The notes under the pieces are model-generated. The model made no database searches and was not told the DNA's origin. It saw nothing but the letters and a program-made list of their open reading frames with translations. DNA of 64,000 nt from Paracoccus sp. SMMA_5_TC (GTDB lineage Bacteria; Pseudomonadota; Alphaproteobacteria; Rhodobacterales; Rhodobacteraceae), in contig NZ_CP102355.1 in assembly GCF_009696685.2 (NCBI RefSeq), positions 372,001 through 436,000 on the forward strand, read 5' to 3'. The translations under genes were made by a program, and so were the position numbers. This document shows positions 8,476-17,600 of the stretch, one piece after another; position 1 is the first letter of the stretch; the number at the start of each line of letters is the position of its first letter.

Positions 8476-9663
8476 ATGAACGCGCCCGCGAACCCCGACC
8501 GTCGCGGTCAGGCCCGCGACTGGGCGCTGTGCGTCGCCACCTACAACCGCGGCGCCATGTTGCTGAACTGCGTGCGCCACGCCCTGGCCTCGACCCTGCC
8601 GCCTTCGGAAATCGTGATCATCGATGCCAGCGACGACTGGCAGGCCAACCGCGACGCCGTCGCCGCGCTGGTGGCCCAGGCCGGGAGCTGCCCGCTGCAC
8701 TATCAGCCGGCGCGGCGCCGGTCGCTGACGGCGCAGCGCAACCAGGCCGTGGCGCTGGCCAGCGCCGACATCCTGTTCATGATCGACGACGATGCCATGC
8801 TGGCGCCTGCGACCGCGCAGCGCATCATGGACCATTACCGCGCCGACACCGCAGGCCGCATCGTCGCGCTGTCCTGCTGCCCCGTTGCGGAAGATACCGC
8901 CGCCCCGGATGCCGAAATCGGTGCCCAGGCGCGCAAGCAGGTAAATCGCGCCGGCCGGCTGGTGCAGCAGCAGCCGGCGGCCATGCGCAGGCTGACGGAT
9001 TTCGCGCTGCGCCATCTGCTGATGATCCCGGCCGACCAGCGCTTTGTGGGCTATGACAGCCCGGCGCGCCGCTGGCAGGGCGACGACCGCCTGCCGGCGC
9101 CGCTGGCGCGGGTGGATTTCATCGTGGGCTTTGCCCTGACGCTGCGGCGCTGGGTGGCGCAGGCCGAACCCTTTGACGAGGGTCTGGTCGGCAGCTGCAT
9201 GGCCGAGGATCTGGACGCCAGCTATCGCTTTGGCCGCCACGGGCTGCTGGGCTTTGCCCCCGACGCGCCGATCCGGCACCTCGAGGCTGCGGCCGGGCGC
9301 GACCGCCGGCGCATCAACAGCACCCTGGCCCTGCTGAACGTCGCCTATTTCGTTCGGCGCAACAGCGACCGCCCGCGCCGCGATCTGGCCCGCTACGCGC
9401 TGTGGTATCTGCGCATGACGCTGGCCGAATTGCCCAAGGATCTTGCCGGCGGCCGCTGGCGCCTGCCGCAACTGCGCGGCGCGCTGGACGCCGGACGCCA
9501 TCTGCCGGCGCTGCTGCGCCAGACACGCGCCGACCTGCCCGGCTGGTATCAGACAATTCAGACCAGGCTTGTTTCCGGCCCTGGCCGGAACAGCCCTCAG
9601 CCCGAAACCAATGCCCCCCGCATCGGGGCCAATGGACAGAACTTTCCGGAGGCAAAGCCATGA
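8476..9663 (+). CDS. Family 2 (GT-A fold) glycosyltransferase inside the suc operon
   Basis: This 395-residue protein shows the GT-A pattern: CVATYNRG at residues 19-26, EIVIIDASDD at 45-54 and the metal-binding FMIDDDAM at 101-108 (DDD motif), followed by an acidic EDLDASYRFGRHG acceptor-region motif. It should transfer a sugar from a nucleotide-sugar donor in the cytoplasm; donor and acceptor cannot be told. No signal peptide or membrane helix is evident. The start at 8476 is the only ATG placing the N-terminal strand in frame; the upstream frame is not gene-like. Its stop overlaps the sucA start as ATGA, so the two are translationally coupled, an unexpected neighbour for a TCA-cycle gene. 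Confidence 0.85.
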   Translation: MNAPANPDRRGQARDWALCVATYNRGAMLLNCVRHALASTLPPSEIVIIDASDDWQANRDAVAALVAQAGSCPLHYQPARRRSLTAQRNQAVALASADILFMIDDDAMLAPATAQRIMDHYRADTAGRIVALSCCPVAEDTAAPDAEIGAQARKQVNRAGRLVQQQPAAMRRLTDFALRHLLMIPADQRFVGYDSPARRWQGDDRLPAPLARVDFIVGFALTLRRWVAQAEPFDEGLVGSCMAEDLDASYRFGRHGLLGFAPDAPIRHLEAAAGRDRRRINSTLALLNVAYFVRRNSDRPRRDLARYALWYLRMTLAELPKDLAGGRWRLPQLRGALDAGRHLPALLRQTRADLPGWYQTIQTRLVSGPGRNSPQPETNAPRIGANGQNFPEAKP

Positions 9664-12626
9664 ACGATCAGTCCCCCAACGCAGCCTTCCACGATTCCAG
9701 CTTTCTGCAAGGTCACAACGCCACCTATGTCGAACAGCTTTACGGGCAGTGGGCGCAGGATCCCGGCGCGGTCGACGCGGCCTGGGACGCGTTCTTCCGC
9801 AGCCTGGGCGATGACGAAGGCACCGTCACCCGCGAGGCGCGCGGCGCCAGCTGGCAGCGCAAGGACTGGCCGCCGATGCCTGGCGACGACACCACCGCAG
9901 CCCTGACCGGCGAATGGCCGATGATGCCCAAGGGCGAGGCCAAGGCAGCGCTGGACAAGATCGCCGCCAAGGCCGGGGAACGCGGCGTCAGCCTCAGCGA
10001 TGACCAGCTCAAGCGCGCAGTGCTGGACAGCGTGCGCGCCATCATGCTGATCCGCGCCTTCCGCATTCGTGGCCACCTGCACGCCGATCTTGATCCTCTG
10101 GGCATGCGCGAGATCCCCGATCACGGCGAACTGAAGCCCGAAACCTACGGCTTTACCGCCGCCGACATGGACCGCCCCATCTTCATCGACAACGTCCTGG
10201 GTCTGCAGATCGCCACCCTGCGCCAGATCGTCGAACTGATGCGGCGCACATATTGCGGCACCTTTGCCATCCAGTTCATGCATATCTCGGACCCCGAGGA
10301 GGCCGCCTGGCTCAAGGAGCGGATCGAGGGCTACGGCAAGGAGATCGCCTTTACCCGCGAGGGCCGCCGCGCCATCCTCAACAAGCTGGTCGAGGCCGAG
10401 GGCTTCGAGAAGTTCCTGCATGTCAAATACATGGGCACCAAGCGTTTCGGCCTGGACGGGGGCGAGGCGCTGATCCCGGCGATGGAACAGATCATCAAGC
10501 GCGGCGGCGCGCTGGGGGTCAAGGAAATCGTCATCGGCATGCCCCACCGCGGCCGCCTGTCGGTGCTGGCCAATGTGATGGGCAAGCCCTATCGCGCCAT
10601 CTTCCACGAATTCCAGGGCGGCAGCTACAAGCCCGACGAGGTGGACGGCTCGGGCGATGTGAAATATCACCTTGGTGCCTCCTCGGACCGCACCTTCGAC
10701 GACAATACCGTCCACCTGTCGCTGACCGCCAACCCCAGCCATCTCGAGGCCGTGAATCCGGTGGTGCTGGGCAAGGTGCGGGCCAAACAGGATCAACTGT
10801 CTGACCAGGCCCATCGCACCGCGGTGCTGCCAATCCTGCTGCACGGGGACGCCGCATTTGCCGGTCAGGGCATCGTGGCGGAATGTTTCCAGCTGTCGGG
10901 GATTCGCGGTCATCGCACCGGCGGCACCATCCATATCGTGGTCAACAACCAGATCGGCTTTACCACGGCGCCGCATTTCAGCCGCACCTCGCCCTATCCC
11001 ACCGACATCGCGCTGATGGTCGAGGCGCCGATCTTTCACGTGAACGGCGACGACCCCGAGGCGGTCGTCCATGCCGCCCGCGTGGCAACCGAATTCCGGC
11101 AGAAATTCCACAAGGACGTGGTGCTGGACATCTTCTGCTATCGCCGCTTCGGTCACAACGAAGGCGATGAGCCGATGTTCACCAACCCGGCCATGTACAA
11201 GAAGATCAAGGGCCACAAGACCACGTTGCAGCTTTACACCGAGCGGCTGGTGGCCGACGGCCTGGTGCCCGCCGGCGAGATCGAGGAGATGAAGGCCGCC
11301 TTCCAGGCGCATCTGAACGAGGAGTTCGAGGTCGGCAAGAACTTCAAGCCGAACAAGGCCGACTGGCTGGACGGCAAGTGGTCGGGCCTGGAATCGCAGC
11401 ACGCCGAGGACAACCTGGGCCAGACCGGCATCAGTGCCGAAACCATGGCCGAGGTGGGCGGCGCGCTGACCCGCGTGCCCGAGGGCTTCGACCTGCACAA
11501 GACCGTGGGCCGGCTGCTCGAGGCCAAGAAACAGATGTTCGACACCGGAACCGGCTTCGACTGGGCCACGGGTGAGGCGCTGGCCTTTGGCTCGCTGCTG
11601 ATCGAGGGCCATCCGGTGCGGCTGGCGGGCCAGGATTCGACCCGCGGCACCTTCAGCCAGCGGCATTCGGCCTTCATCGACCAGAGCACCGAGGAACGCT
11701 ATTACCCGCTGAACCATATCCGCGGCGGCCAGGCGCGGTATGAGGTGATCGATTCCATGCTGTCGGAATATGCGGTCCTGGGGTTCGAATACGGCTATTC
11801 GCTGGCCGAACCGAACAGCCTGGTGATGTGGGAAGCCCAGTTCGGCGATTTCGCCAATGGCGCGCAGATCATGTTCGACCAGTTCATCACCTCGGGCGAA
11901 AAGAAGTGGCTGCGCATGTCGGGTCTGGTGATGCTGATGCCGCATGGCTACGAGGGCCAGGGCCCGGAACACAGTTCGGCCCGGCTGGAACGCTGGCTGC
12001 AGATGTGCGCCGAGGACAACTGGATCGTCGCCAACTGCACCACGCCGGCGAACTATTTCCACATCCTGCGCCGGCAGTTGAAACGGCCCTTCCGCAAGCC
12101 GCTGGTGCTGATGACGCCGAAATCGCTGCTGCGCCACCCGCTGGCGGTGTCGACCGCCGACGAGTTCCTGACCGGATCGGTGTTCAACCGCGTGCTGGCC
12201 GACGACGCCGATCGCGGCAAGTCCGAATTCAAGCTGGCCGCCGACGACAAAATCCGGCGCGTGGTGATCTGTTCGGGCAAGGTCTATTACGACCTGGTGC
12301 AGGCGCGCGACGCCGCCGGCGCCGATGACGTCTATATCCTGCGGCTGGAACAGTTTTATCCCTTCCCGGCGCAATCGATGTCCAAGGAACTGGAACGGTT
12401 CAAGCAGGCGGAAATCGTCTGGTGTCAGGAAGAGCCGAAGAACCAGGGCGCCTGGAGCTTTGTCGAGCCGAACATCGAATGGGTGCTGTCGCGCATTGGC
12501 GCCAAGCATGGCCGCGCCCGTTACGTCGGCCGCCATGCCGCCGCCTCGCCGGCGACGGGTCTGGCCTCGCGTCACAAGGCCGAACAGGAGGCGCTGGTGA
12601 ACGAAGCCATCACCATGGGGTCTTGA
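9660..12626 (+). CDS. sucA: 2-Oxoglutarate dehydrogenase E1 component
   Basis: This 988-residue thiamine-diphosphate enzyme decarboxylates 2-oxoglutarate and passes the succinyl group to lipoyl-SucB. The N-terminus contains the E2-binding-type segment [17 protein letters not shown]. The E1 core has [24 protein letters not shown] and [11 protein letters not shown], and the C-terminal part has the transketolase-like pyrimidine-binding domain with [13 protein letters not shown]. Length is normal. Its ATG overlaps the stop of the glycosyltransferase gene and lies after an AGGCAAAG site; sucB begins one base after its stop. It works in the cytosolic 2-oxoglutarate dehydrogenase complex with SucB and Lpd. 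Confidence 0.97.
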   Translation: MNDQSPNAAFHDSSFLQGHNATYVEQLYGQWAQDPGAVDAAWDAFFRSLGDDEGTVTREARGASWQRKDWPPMPGDDTTAALTGEWPMMPKGEAKAALDKIAAKAGERGVSLSDDQLKRAVLDSVRAIMLIRAFRIRGHLHADLDPLGMREIPDHGELKPETYGFTAADMDRPIFIDNVLGLQIATLRQIVELMRRTYCGTFAIQFMHISDPEEAAWLKERIEGYGKEIAFTREGRRAILNKLVEAEGFEKFLHVKYMGTKRFGLDGGEALIPAMEQIIKRGGALGVKEIVIGMPHRGRLSVLANVMGKPYRAIFHEFQGGSYKPDEVDGSGDVKYHLGASSDRTFDDNTVHLSLTANPSHLEAVNPVVLGKVRAKQDQLSDQAHRTAVLPILLHGDAAFAGQGIVAECFQLSGIRGHRTGGTIHIVVNNQIGFTTAPHFSRTSPYPTDIALMVEAPIFHVNGDDPEAVVHAARVATEFRQKFHKDVVLDIFCYRRFGHNEGDEPMFTNPAMYKKIKGHKTTLQLYTERLVADGLVPAGEIEEMKAAFQAHLNEEFEVGKNFKPNKADWLDGKWSGLESQHAEDNLGQTGISAETMAEVGGALTRVPEGFDLHKTVGRLLEAKKQMFDTGTGFDWATGEALAFGSLLIEGHPVRLAGQDSTRGTFSQRHSAFIDQSTEERYYPLNHIRGGQARYEVIDSMLSEYAVLGFEYGYSLAEPNSLVMWEAQFGDFANGAQIMFDQFITSGEKKWLRMSGLVMLMPHGYEGQGPEHSSARLERWLQMCAEDNWIVANCTTPANYFHILRRQLKRPFRKPLVLMTPKSLLRHPLAVSTADEFLTGSVFNRVLADDADRGKSEFKLAADDKIRRVVICSGKVYYDLVQARDAAGADDVYILRLEQFYPFPAQSMSKELERFKQAEIVWCQEEPKNQGAWSFVEPNIEWVLSRIGAKHGRARYVGRHAAASPATGLASRHKAEQEALVNEAITMGS

Positions 12627-12627
12627 G

Positions 12628-14199
12628 ATGACCGTCGAGGTGCGTGTCCCCGCATTGGGGGAATCGGTATCCGAGGCGACGGTGGCCACCTGGTTCAAGA
12701 AACCGGGCGATGCCGTCGCCGTGGATGAAATGTTGTGCGAACTGGAAACCGACAAGGTGACGGTCGAGGTGCCCTCGCCCGTGGCGGGCAAGCTGGCCGA
12801 GATCGTCGCCGCCGAAGGGACGGTGGTGGCCCCCGACGCGCTGCTGGCCCAGATCGCCGAACAGGGGGCTGCGATCCCCGAAGAAACCTTGCCCAAGGCA
12901 GACGCGGGCGTGACAGCTCAGGAAGGACAAAGTGAGATGAGCGGAAAATCCGTCGATGTGATGGTGCCCACCCTGGGCGAAAGCGTGACCGAAGCCACGG
13001 TGGCCACCTGGTTCAAGAAGGTGGGCGATGCCGTCGCGCAGGATGAGATGCTGTGCGAGCTGGAAACCGACAAGGTGTCGGTCGAGGTGCCCAGCCCCGC
13101 CGCCGGCGTGTTGGCCGAAATCCTGGCGCCCGAAGGCACCACCGTCGATGCCAGCGCCCGGCTGGCCATCGTCACCGAAGGCGCCGCCGGCGCCGCCAGC
13201 CCTGCCCCGGCCGCGGGCGCGGCCGATGACCGCGCCACGGCCGCGCAGGCGGTGGAATCGCCCGGCGCCGGCCCGGAAACGCCCAAGCCCCGCGCCGATG
13301 TCGAGGATGCGCCCGCCGCGAAAAAGGCCATGGCCGAGGCCGGCCTGTCGCGCGATGCCGTCACCGGCACCGGCCGCGACGGTCGGGTGATGAAAGAGGA
13401 CGTGGCCCGCGCCGCCGCTGCGCCGGCGGTGAAATCGGCCGCCGCGCCCGCCCCGGCCCCGGCCCAGGCGCCGCGAAGCCCCAGCTCGGCCGAGGATGCT
13501 GCCCGCGAAGAGCGGGTCAAGATGACGCGCCTGCGCGCCACCATCGCCCGCCGGCTCAAGGATGCCCAGAACACCGCCGCCATCCTGACCACCTATAACG
13601 AGGTGGACATGAAGGCGATCATGGACCTGCGCAACGCCTACAAGGACCAGTTCGAAAAGAAGCACAAGGTCAAGCTGGGCTTCATGTCGTTCTTCGTGAA
13701 GGCCTGCTGCCACGCGCTGAAAGAGGTGCCCGAGGTCAATGCCGAGATCGACGGCGGCGACATCGTCTACAAGAACTTCGTGCATATGGGCGTCGCCGTG
13801 GGCACCCCCAACGGGCTGGTGGTGCCGGTGGTCCGCGATGCCGACCAGAAATCCTTTGCGCAGATCGAAAAGGAAATTGCCGAACTGGGGCTGCGGGCGC
13901 GTGACGGCAAGCTGACCATGGCCGAAATGCAGGGCGGCACCTTCACCATCTCGAACGGAGGGGGCTATGGGTCGCTGATGTCCTCGCCGATCCTGAACCC
14001 GCCGCAATCGGGCATCCTGGGCATGCACAAGATCCAGGATCGTCCGGTGGTGGTCGATGGCCAGATCGTCATCCGGCCGATGATGTATCTGGCGCTGAGC
14101 TACGATCACCGCATCGTCGACGGCAAGGGCGCCGTCACCTTCCTTGTCCGCGTCAAGGAGGCGCTCGAGGATCCGCGCCGCCTGCTGATGGATCTGTGA
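12628..14199 (+). CDS. sucB: Dihydrolipoyl succinyltransferase (E2) with two lipoyl domains
   Basis: This 523-residue E2 core subunit carries two tandem lipoyl domains rather than the single one of E. coli SucB: residues about 2-76 with ETDKVTV (lipoyl Lys43) and about 108-182 with ETDKVSV (Lys149). An Ala/Pro-rich linker follows, then the E3-binding domain around residues 235-275, another linker, and the catalytic domain ending in HRIVDG (His494, Asp498). It moves the succinyl group to CoA. The second lipoyl domain begins at an in-frame ATG (12937, residue 104) preceded by GGAAGGA, so an internally started one-lipoyl form is possible. Two-lipoyl SucB proteins occur in the Rhodobacteraceae. 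Confidence 0.96.
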   Translation: MTVEVRVPALGESVSEATVATWFKKPGDAVAVDEMLCELETDKVTVEVPSPVAGKLAEIVAAEGTVVAPDALLAQIAEQGAAIPEETLPKADAGVTAQEGQSEMSGKSVDVMVPTLGESVTEATVATWFKKVGDAVAQDEMLCELETDKVSVEVPSPAAGVLAEILAPEGTTVDASARLAIVTEGAAGAASPAPAAGAADDRATAAQAVESPGAGPETPKPRADVEDAPAAKKAMAEAGLSRDAVTGTGRDGRVMKEDVARAAAAPAVKSAAAPAPAPAQAPRSPSSAEDAAREERVKMTRLRATIARRLKDAQNTAAILTTYNEVDMKAIMDLRNAYKDQFEKKHKVKLGFMSFFVKACCHALKEVPEVNAEIDGGDIVYKNFVHMGVAVGTPNGLVVPVVRDADQKSFAQIEKEIAELGLRARDGKLTMAEMQGGTFTISNGGGYGSLMSSPILNPPQSGILGMHKIQDRPVVVDGQIVIRPMMYLALSYDHRIVDGKGAVTFLVRVKEALEDPRRLLMDL

Positions 14200-14392
14200 C
14201 CGCGATCGGGACCGGGGCAGACGATCGCCCGGTCCCGGCCACCTCGCGCGGCCGCCCGCAGGCAACCGAAATGCCGGTGACGGGTTGGGCAACAGGCCGG
14301 ATGTGCCCGCCCCGGCACCGAGGAGGACGCACACGGCGATCACGGCAGCGGCGAGGAAAGCCCCCGCCCTGCCCCGAGCCATGAGGATGACC

Positions 14393-14650
14393 ATGACCCA
14401 GATGCTTGCCCATTACGCCTTCGGGGATTTCGCCACCTTCCGCGCCGCCTTCGACGCCGATGCCGAGGATCGCGGCCACAACGGGCTGTCGCTGCTACAG
14501 CTTTGGCGCGAAAACGACCGCAGTGCCTGGGCGCTGTTTTCGGTGGGCGATGCCGCCGCAGCCCAGGCCTATCTGCAAGGCGCGGCCGGGGTGTTCAACA
14601 GCCAGGCCGGGGTCACCGCGACCGAATTCCACCTGGTCGAGACCGCGTGA
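14393..14650 (+). CDS. Small conserved protein of unknown function in the suc operon
   Basis: An 85-residue soluble protein beginning MTQMLAHYAFGDFATFRAAF and ending FHLVETA. The layout (strand, helix, central strand with LWRENDRSAWALFSV, helix, closing strand) suggests a ferredoxin-like alpha/beta fold like the small monooxygenase-type domains, but I see no cofactor residues. Three in-frame ATGs lie at 14381, 14387 and 14393; I chose the last because GAGGA sits just ahead of it. Its stop overlaps the next start as GTGATGG. The position between sucB and lpd suggests co-transcription, not necessarily a role in the complex. Confidence 0.7.
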   Translation: MTQMLAHYAFGDFATFRAAFDADAEDRGHNGLSLLQLWRENDRSAWALFSVGDAAAAQAYLQGAAGVFNSQAGVTATEFHLVETA

Positions 14651-15042
14651 TGGCGGCCGAAACCACCGCGCTGGCGCTGGCCGCGCTGTTGCAGGCCGGG
14701 CAGATCGCGCTGGCGGGCGCGGTCATGAACCGCGATGTGGGCGCGCGCTGGAATGCGGGCCCGCGCGACGATCAACCCTCGTTTTCGGCTTTGACCGGGC
14801 GGCTGCGGCGTGCCGCAAACAACCATTTCGAGGGGTTGATCCTGTTCACCATCGCCGTGGTGGTGGTGGTGCTGGGCGATGCCGGCTCGCCGCTGACGGC
14901 GGCCTGCGCCTGGCTGTATCTGCTGGCGCGGATCGTCTATGTGCCGGCCTATGCCCTTGGCTGGACGCCCTGGCGGTCGGTCATCTGGGGCGTGGGCTTT
15001 CTGGCCACGATGACGATGATCCTGTCGGCGCTGATGAAATAA
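14650..15042 (+). CDS. MAPEG family membrane protein
   Basis: A 130-residue protein with four hydrophobic segments in the pattern of bacterial MAPEG (microsomal glutathione S-transferase-like) proteins: the first ends at RDVGARWNAGPRDD, then RLRRAANNHFEGLILFTI, the conserved loop carrying Arg and Glu, then ARIVYVPAYALGW in the third. Eukaryotic relatives act on glutathione and eicosanoids; the bacterial function is unknown. It overlaps the preceding small gene by one base and is followed 48 bases later by lpd, so it belongs to the suc transcription unit. Family assignment is good, role unknown. Confidence 0.8.
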   Translation: MAAETTALALAALLQAGQIALAGAVMNRDVGARWNAGPRDDQPSFSALTGRLRRAANNHFEGLILFTIAVVVVVLGDAGSPLTAACAWLYLLARIVYVPAYALGWTPWRSVIWGVGFLATMTMILSALMK

Positions 15043-15090
15043 TCGAATGGCCGGCGCCGGGGACGCGCCGCCAACTGCAAGGAGTGCCTG

Positions 15091-16485
15091 ATGTCCACCT
15101 ATGATCTGATCGTGATCGGCGCCGGTCCCGGCGGTTATGTCTGCGCGATCCGCGCCGCCCAGCTGGGGCTGAAGGTCGCCTGCGTCGAGGGGCGCGAGAC
15201 CCTTGGCGGCACCTGCCTGAACGTCGGTTGCATCCCGTCCAAGGCGCTGCTGCACGCCAGCCACATGCTGCACGAGACCCATGAAAACTTTGCCCGCATG
15301 GGGCTGATGAATGCCCATGTCGATGTCGATTGGGTGCGGATGCAGTCCTACAAGGCCGAAACCGTCGCCGGCAACACCAAGGGCATCGAATTCCTGTTCA
15401 AGAAGAACAAGGTGACCTGGATCAAGGGCTGGGCGGAAATCGTGGCGCCGGGCCAGGTCAAGGTCGGCGACGAAACCCATCAGGCCAAACATGTCGTCAT
15501 CGCCTCCGGGTCCGAACCGGCCAGCCTGAAAGGGATCGAGGTGGACAATGCCGGCGGCGTGGTGGTCGATTCGACCGGCGCCCTGTCGCTGCCGCGGATA
15601 CCGAAGTCGATGGTGGTGATCGGCGCCGGCGTGATCGGGCTGGAGCTGGGTTCGGCCTATGCCCGACTGGGAACCGAGGTGACGGTGGTCGAATATCTGG
15701 ACGCCATCACCCCGGGCATGGATGCCGAGGTGCAAAAGCAGTTCCAGAAGATCCTTGCCCGTCAGGGTCTGAAATTCGTGCTGGGTGCCGCAGTTTCCGG
15801 CGTTACACAGGACAATGGCACGGCCACCGTCGCCTATGAACTGCGCAAGGACGGCAGCAGCCAGCAGTTGCAGGCCGAATGCGTTCTGGTCGCCACCGGC
15901 CGCCGGCCTTATGTCGCCGGGCTGGGCCTGGACAAGCTGGGCGTGCAGATGACCGACCGCGGCTTTGTCCAGGTGGACAAGCACTGGCAGACCAGTGTCG
16001 CGGGCATCTATGCCATCGGCGATGCCGTGCCGGGGCCGATGCTGGCCCACAAGGCCGAGGACGAAGGCATGGCCGTGGCCGAGGTGATCGCCGGCAGGCA
16101 TGGCCATGTGAATTACGACATCATTCCCGGCGTCATTTACACCACGCCCGAGGTCGCCTCGGTCGGCATGACCGAAGAAGCAGCCAAGGCCAGCGGCCGC
16201 AAGATCAAGGTCGGCAAGTTCCCCTTCATGGGCAATGCCCGCGCCAAGGCCATGTTCCAGGCCGACGGCTTCGTCAAGCTGATCGCCGATGCCGACACCG
16301 ATCGGGTTCTGGGCTGCCACATCATCGGTCCCACTGCCGGCGAGATGATCCATGAAGTCTGCGTCGCCATGGAATTCGGCGCATCGGCCCAGGACATTGC
16401 CCTGACCTGTCACGCACATCCGACCTGTTCCGAGGCCGTGCGCGAAGCGGCCCTGGCCTGCGGCGACGGCGCCATTCACGCCTGA
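15091..16485 (+). CDS. lpd: Dihydrolipoyl dehydrogenase (E3)
   Basis: This 464-residue flavoprotein has [17 protein letters not shown] at residues 10-26 for FAD, the redox disulfide in [13 protein letters not shown] (Cys42, Cys47), a second [11 protein letters not shown] loop for NAD, and the C-terminal HPTCSE motif with the catalytic His443-Glu448 pair. It reoxidises dihydrolipoyl groups of SucB and passes electrons to NAD+. An AAGGAG site stands eight bases before the ATG. As last gene of the suc operon it is followed by a strong terminator at 16537-16569, so it is likely dedicated to the 2-oxoglutarate dehydrogenase complex. Confidence 0.97.
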   Translation: MSTYDLIVIGAGPGGYVCAIRAAQLGLKVACVEGRETLGGTCLNVGCIPSKALLHASHMLHETHENFARMGLMNAHVDVDWVRMQSYKAETVAGNTKGIEFLFKKNKVTWIKGWAEIVAPGQVKVGDETHQAKHVVIASGSEPASLKGIEVDNAGGVVVDSTGALSLPRIPKSMVVIGAGVIGLELGSAYARLGTEVTVVEYLDAITPGMDAEVQKQFQKILARQGLKFVLGAAVSGVTQDNGTATVAYELRKDGSSQQLQAECVLVATGRRPYVAGLGLDKLGVQMTDRGFVQVDKHWQTSVAGIYAIGDAVPGPMLAHKAEDEGMAVAEVIAGRHGHVNYDIIPGVIYTTPEVASVGMTEEAAKASGRKIKVGKFPFMGNARAKAMFQADGFVKLIADADTDRVLGCHIIGPTAGEMIHEVCVAMEFGASAQDIALTCHAHPTCSEAVREAALACGDGAIHA

Positions 16486-16536
16486 TCGGCGGATCCTTAC
16501 CTATTCGCCTGTCTCCGACGGCGGAATCCTGCCCAC

Positions 16537-16569
16537 GGGCTGCCCGAACACCGGGCGGCCCTTTCTTTT
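16537..16569 (+). terminator. Rho-independent terminator of the suc operon
   Basis: A 10-bp stem (GGGCTGCCCG at 16537-16546 with CGGGCGGCCC at 16552-16561, one G-T pair), a five-base loop and a TTTCTTTT tail, 51 bases after lpd. Confidence 0.9.
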
Positions 16570-16602
16570 GCATTCGCGCAACGCGCTGACGGCGCTAATC
16601 CT

Positions 16603-16610
16603 TTGCGCAA
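16603..16610. promoter_or_regulatory. TTGCGCAA palindrome upstream of the lytic transglycosylase gene
   Basis: The same octamer as before mcl2 and sucC, here 18 bases ahead of the ATG at 16629. Confidence 0.25.
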
Positions 16611-16628
16611 GCAAGAACGAGGGCACAG

Positions 16629-17123
16629 ATGAAATCCAGGATCGGACTGCTGGCACTGGCCGCGGCTCTGGCCGTCGGCGCCTGTGGCGACAATCAGGTC
16701 GATCACGACCGTCGCTATCTGGTCGAACCGCGCATGTCGCAGGCACAGACCACCCGGCTACACGCCAATGAAACCCCCGAACTGCGCCGCCTGATCGAGA
16801 AATACGCTGCCGAATACCAGGTGCCGGTCGATCTGGTGCATCGCGTCATCATCCGCGAATCGCATCACCGCCCCGGCGCGCGCAACGGCCCCTATTATGG
16901 GCTGATGCAGATCCTGCCCGCCACCGCGCGCGGCATGGGCTACCGCGGTCCGGCAAGCGGCCTGCTGGATGCGGAAACCAACCTGAAATACGGCGTCAAG
17001 TATCTGCGCGGCGCCTACCTGGTCGCAGGCGGCAACTATGACGGTGCCGTGAAATGGTATTCGCGCGGCTACTATTACGAAGCCAAGCGCAAGGGCTTGC
17101 TGGAAGAAACCGGCCTGCGCTGA
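16629..17123 (+). CDS. Lytic transglycosylase SLT-domain lipoprotein
   Basis: A 164-residue protein with a lipoprotein signal peptide: charged MKSR, a hydrophobic stretch and the lipobox VGAC, giving lipidated Cys19. The SLT (goose-lysozyme-like) domain spans about residues 50-150, with RVIIRESHH placing the catalytic glutamate at Glu77, then YYGLMQILPATARGMG and NLKYGVKYLRGA. It should cleave glycan strands of peptidoglycan from the periplasmic side of the membrane. It stands alone between the suc terminator and a convergent GNAT gene, with a GGGCGGCAT hairpin after its stop. It is small for the family but the domain is complete. Confidence 0.9.
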   Translation: MKSRIGLLALAAALAVGACGDNQVDHDRRYLVEPRMSQAQTTRLHANETPELRRLIEKYAAEYQVPVDLVHRVIIRESHHRPGARNGPYYGLMQILPATARGMGYRGPASGLLDAETNLKYGVKYLRGAYLVAGGNYDGAVKWYSRGYYYEAKRKGLLEETGLR

Positions 17124-17135
17124 AAGCGTTCGTCC

Positions 17136-17156
17136 GGGCGGCATCCCATGCCGCCC
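17136..17156. terminator. Hairpin between two convergent genes, possible shared terminator
   Basis: A perfect 9-bp inverted repeat (GGGCGGCAT at 17136-17144, ATGCCGCCC at 17148-17156) with a CCC loop, placed 13 bases after the transglycosylase stop and four bases from the end of the convergent GNAT gene. No T-run follows on either strand, so termination is only likely. Confidence 0.45.
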
Positions 17157-17159
17157 GCT

Positions 17160-17600
17160 TCAGCCTTGCCGAACATATCTGATGAAGGGTGACTTGACCG
17201 CAATCCGGTCATAAAGCATGCGGCCGGGATAATTATCCTCGGCCGTCAGCCAGTAGACCGACGGCACGCCCGCCAGATCGGCCTGGGCATAGACGGCCTC
17301 GATCAGTGCCCGCCCGATGCCCCGCCCCCGCGCCTGGGGTGCTGTGAACAGATCCTGCAGATAGCAGACGCCTTCCTCGCGCCACAGGTTGGGATGGAAC
17401 ACAAAATGCGCCAACCCCAGCAGCCGACCTGCATCGGCATGGACAAGTCCGCGAAATTCGCCCGGCTGGCCTGACATCAGCCGCGCAAAAACCTTGTCAT
17501 AGAACCCGGCCGGCCGGTCATGCCAGCCATAGAAGGCCTGATACCCCTGATAAAGCGACAGCCATTCGGGCCGGTCGCCGGGTTCAAGCGCCCGGATCAA
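17160..17600 (-). CDS. GNAT family N-acetyltransferase
   Basis: A 146-residue acetyltransferase. The acetyl-CoA-binding motif appears as LFTAPQARGRGIGRALIEAV (Q/RxxGxG/A type) in the middle, followed by YWLTAEDNYPGRMLYD, the typical motif B region. The best start is TTG at 17600-17598, which overlaps the stop of the upstream MoxR gene as TTGA; no ATG or GTG exists near the domain start. The frame reads on upstream into a sequence antisense-like to nothing but out of frame within moxR, so a long fusion is not real. Substrate unknown. Coupling to MoxR suggests co-expression. Confidence 0.82.
   Translation of the reverse strand: MIRALEPGDRPEWLSLYQGYQAFYGWHDRPAGFYDKVFARLMSGQPGEFRGLVHADAGRLLGLAHFVFHPNLWREEGVCYLQDLFTAPQARGRGIGRALIEAVYAQADLAGVPSVYWLTAEDNYPGRMLYDRIAVKSPFIRYVRQG

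Noticed and set aside
9597..12896. A minus-strand open frame of about 1,100 codons opposite sucA.
   Set aside because: High G+C leaves the opposite strand free of stops. sucA has complete family motifs and the antisense product (His/Gln/Gly-rich, repetitive) has none.
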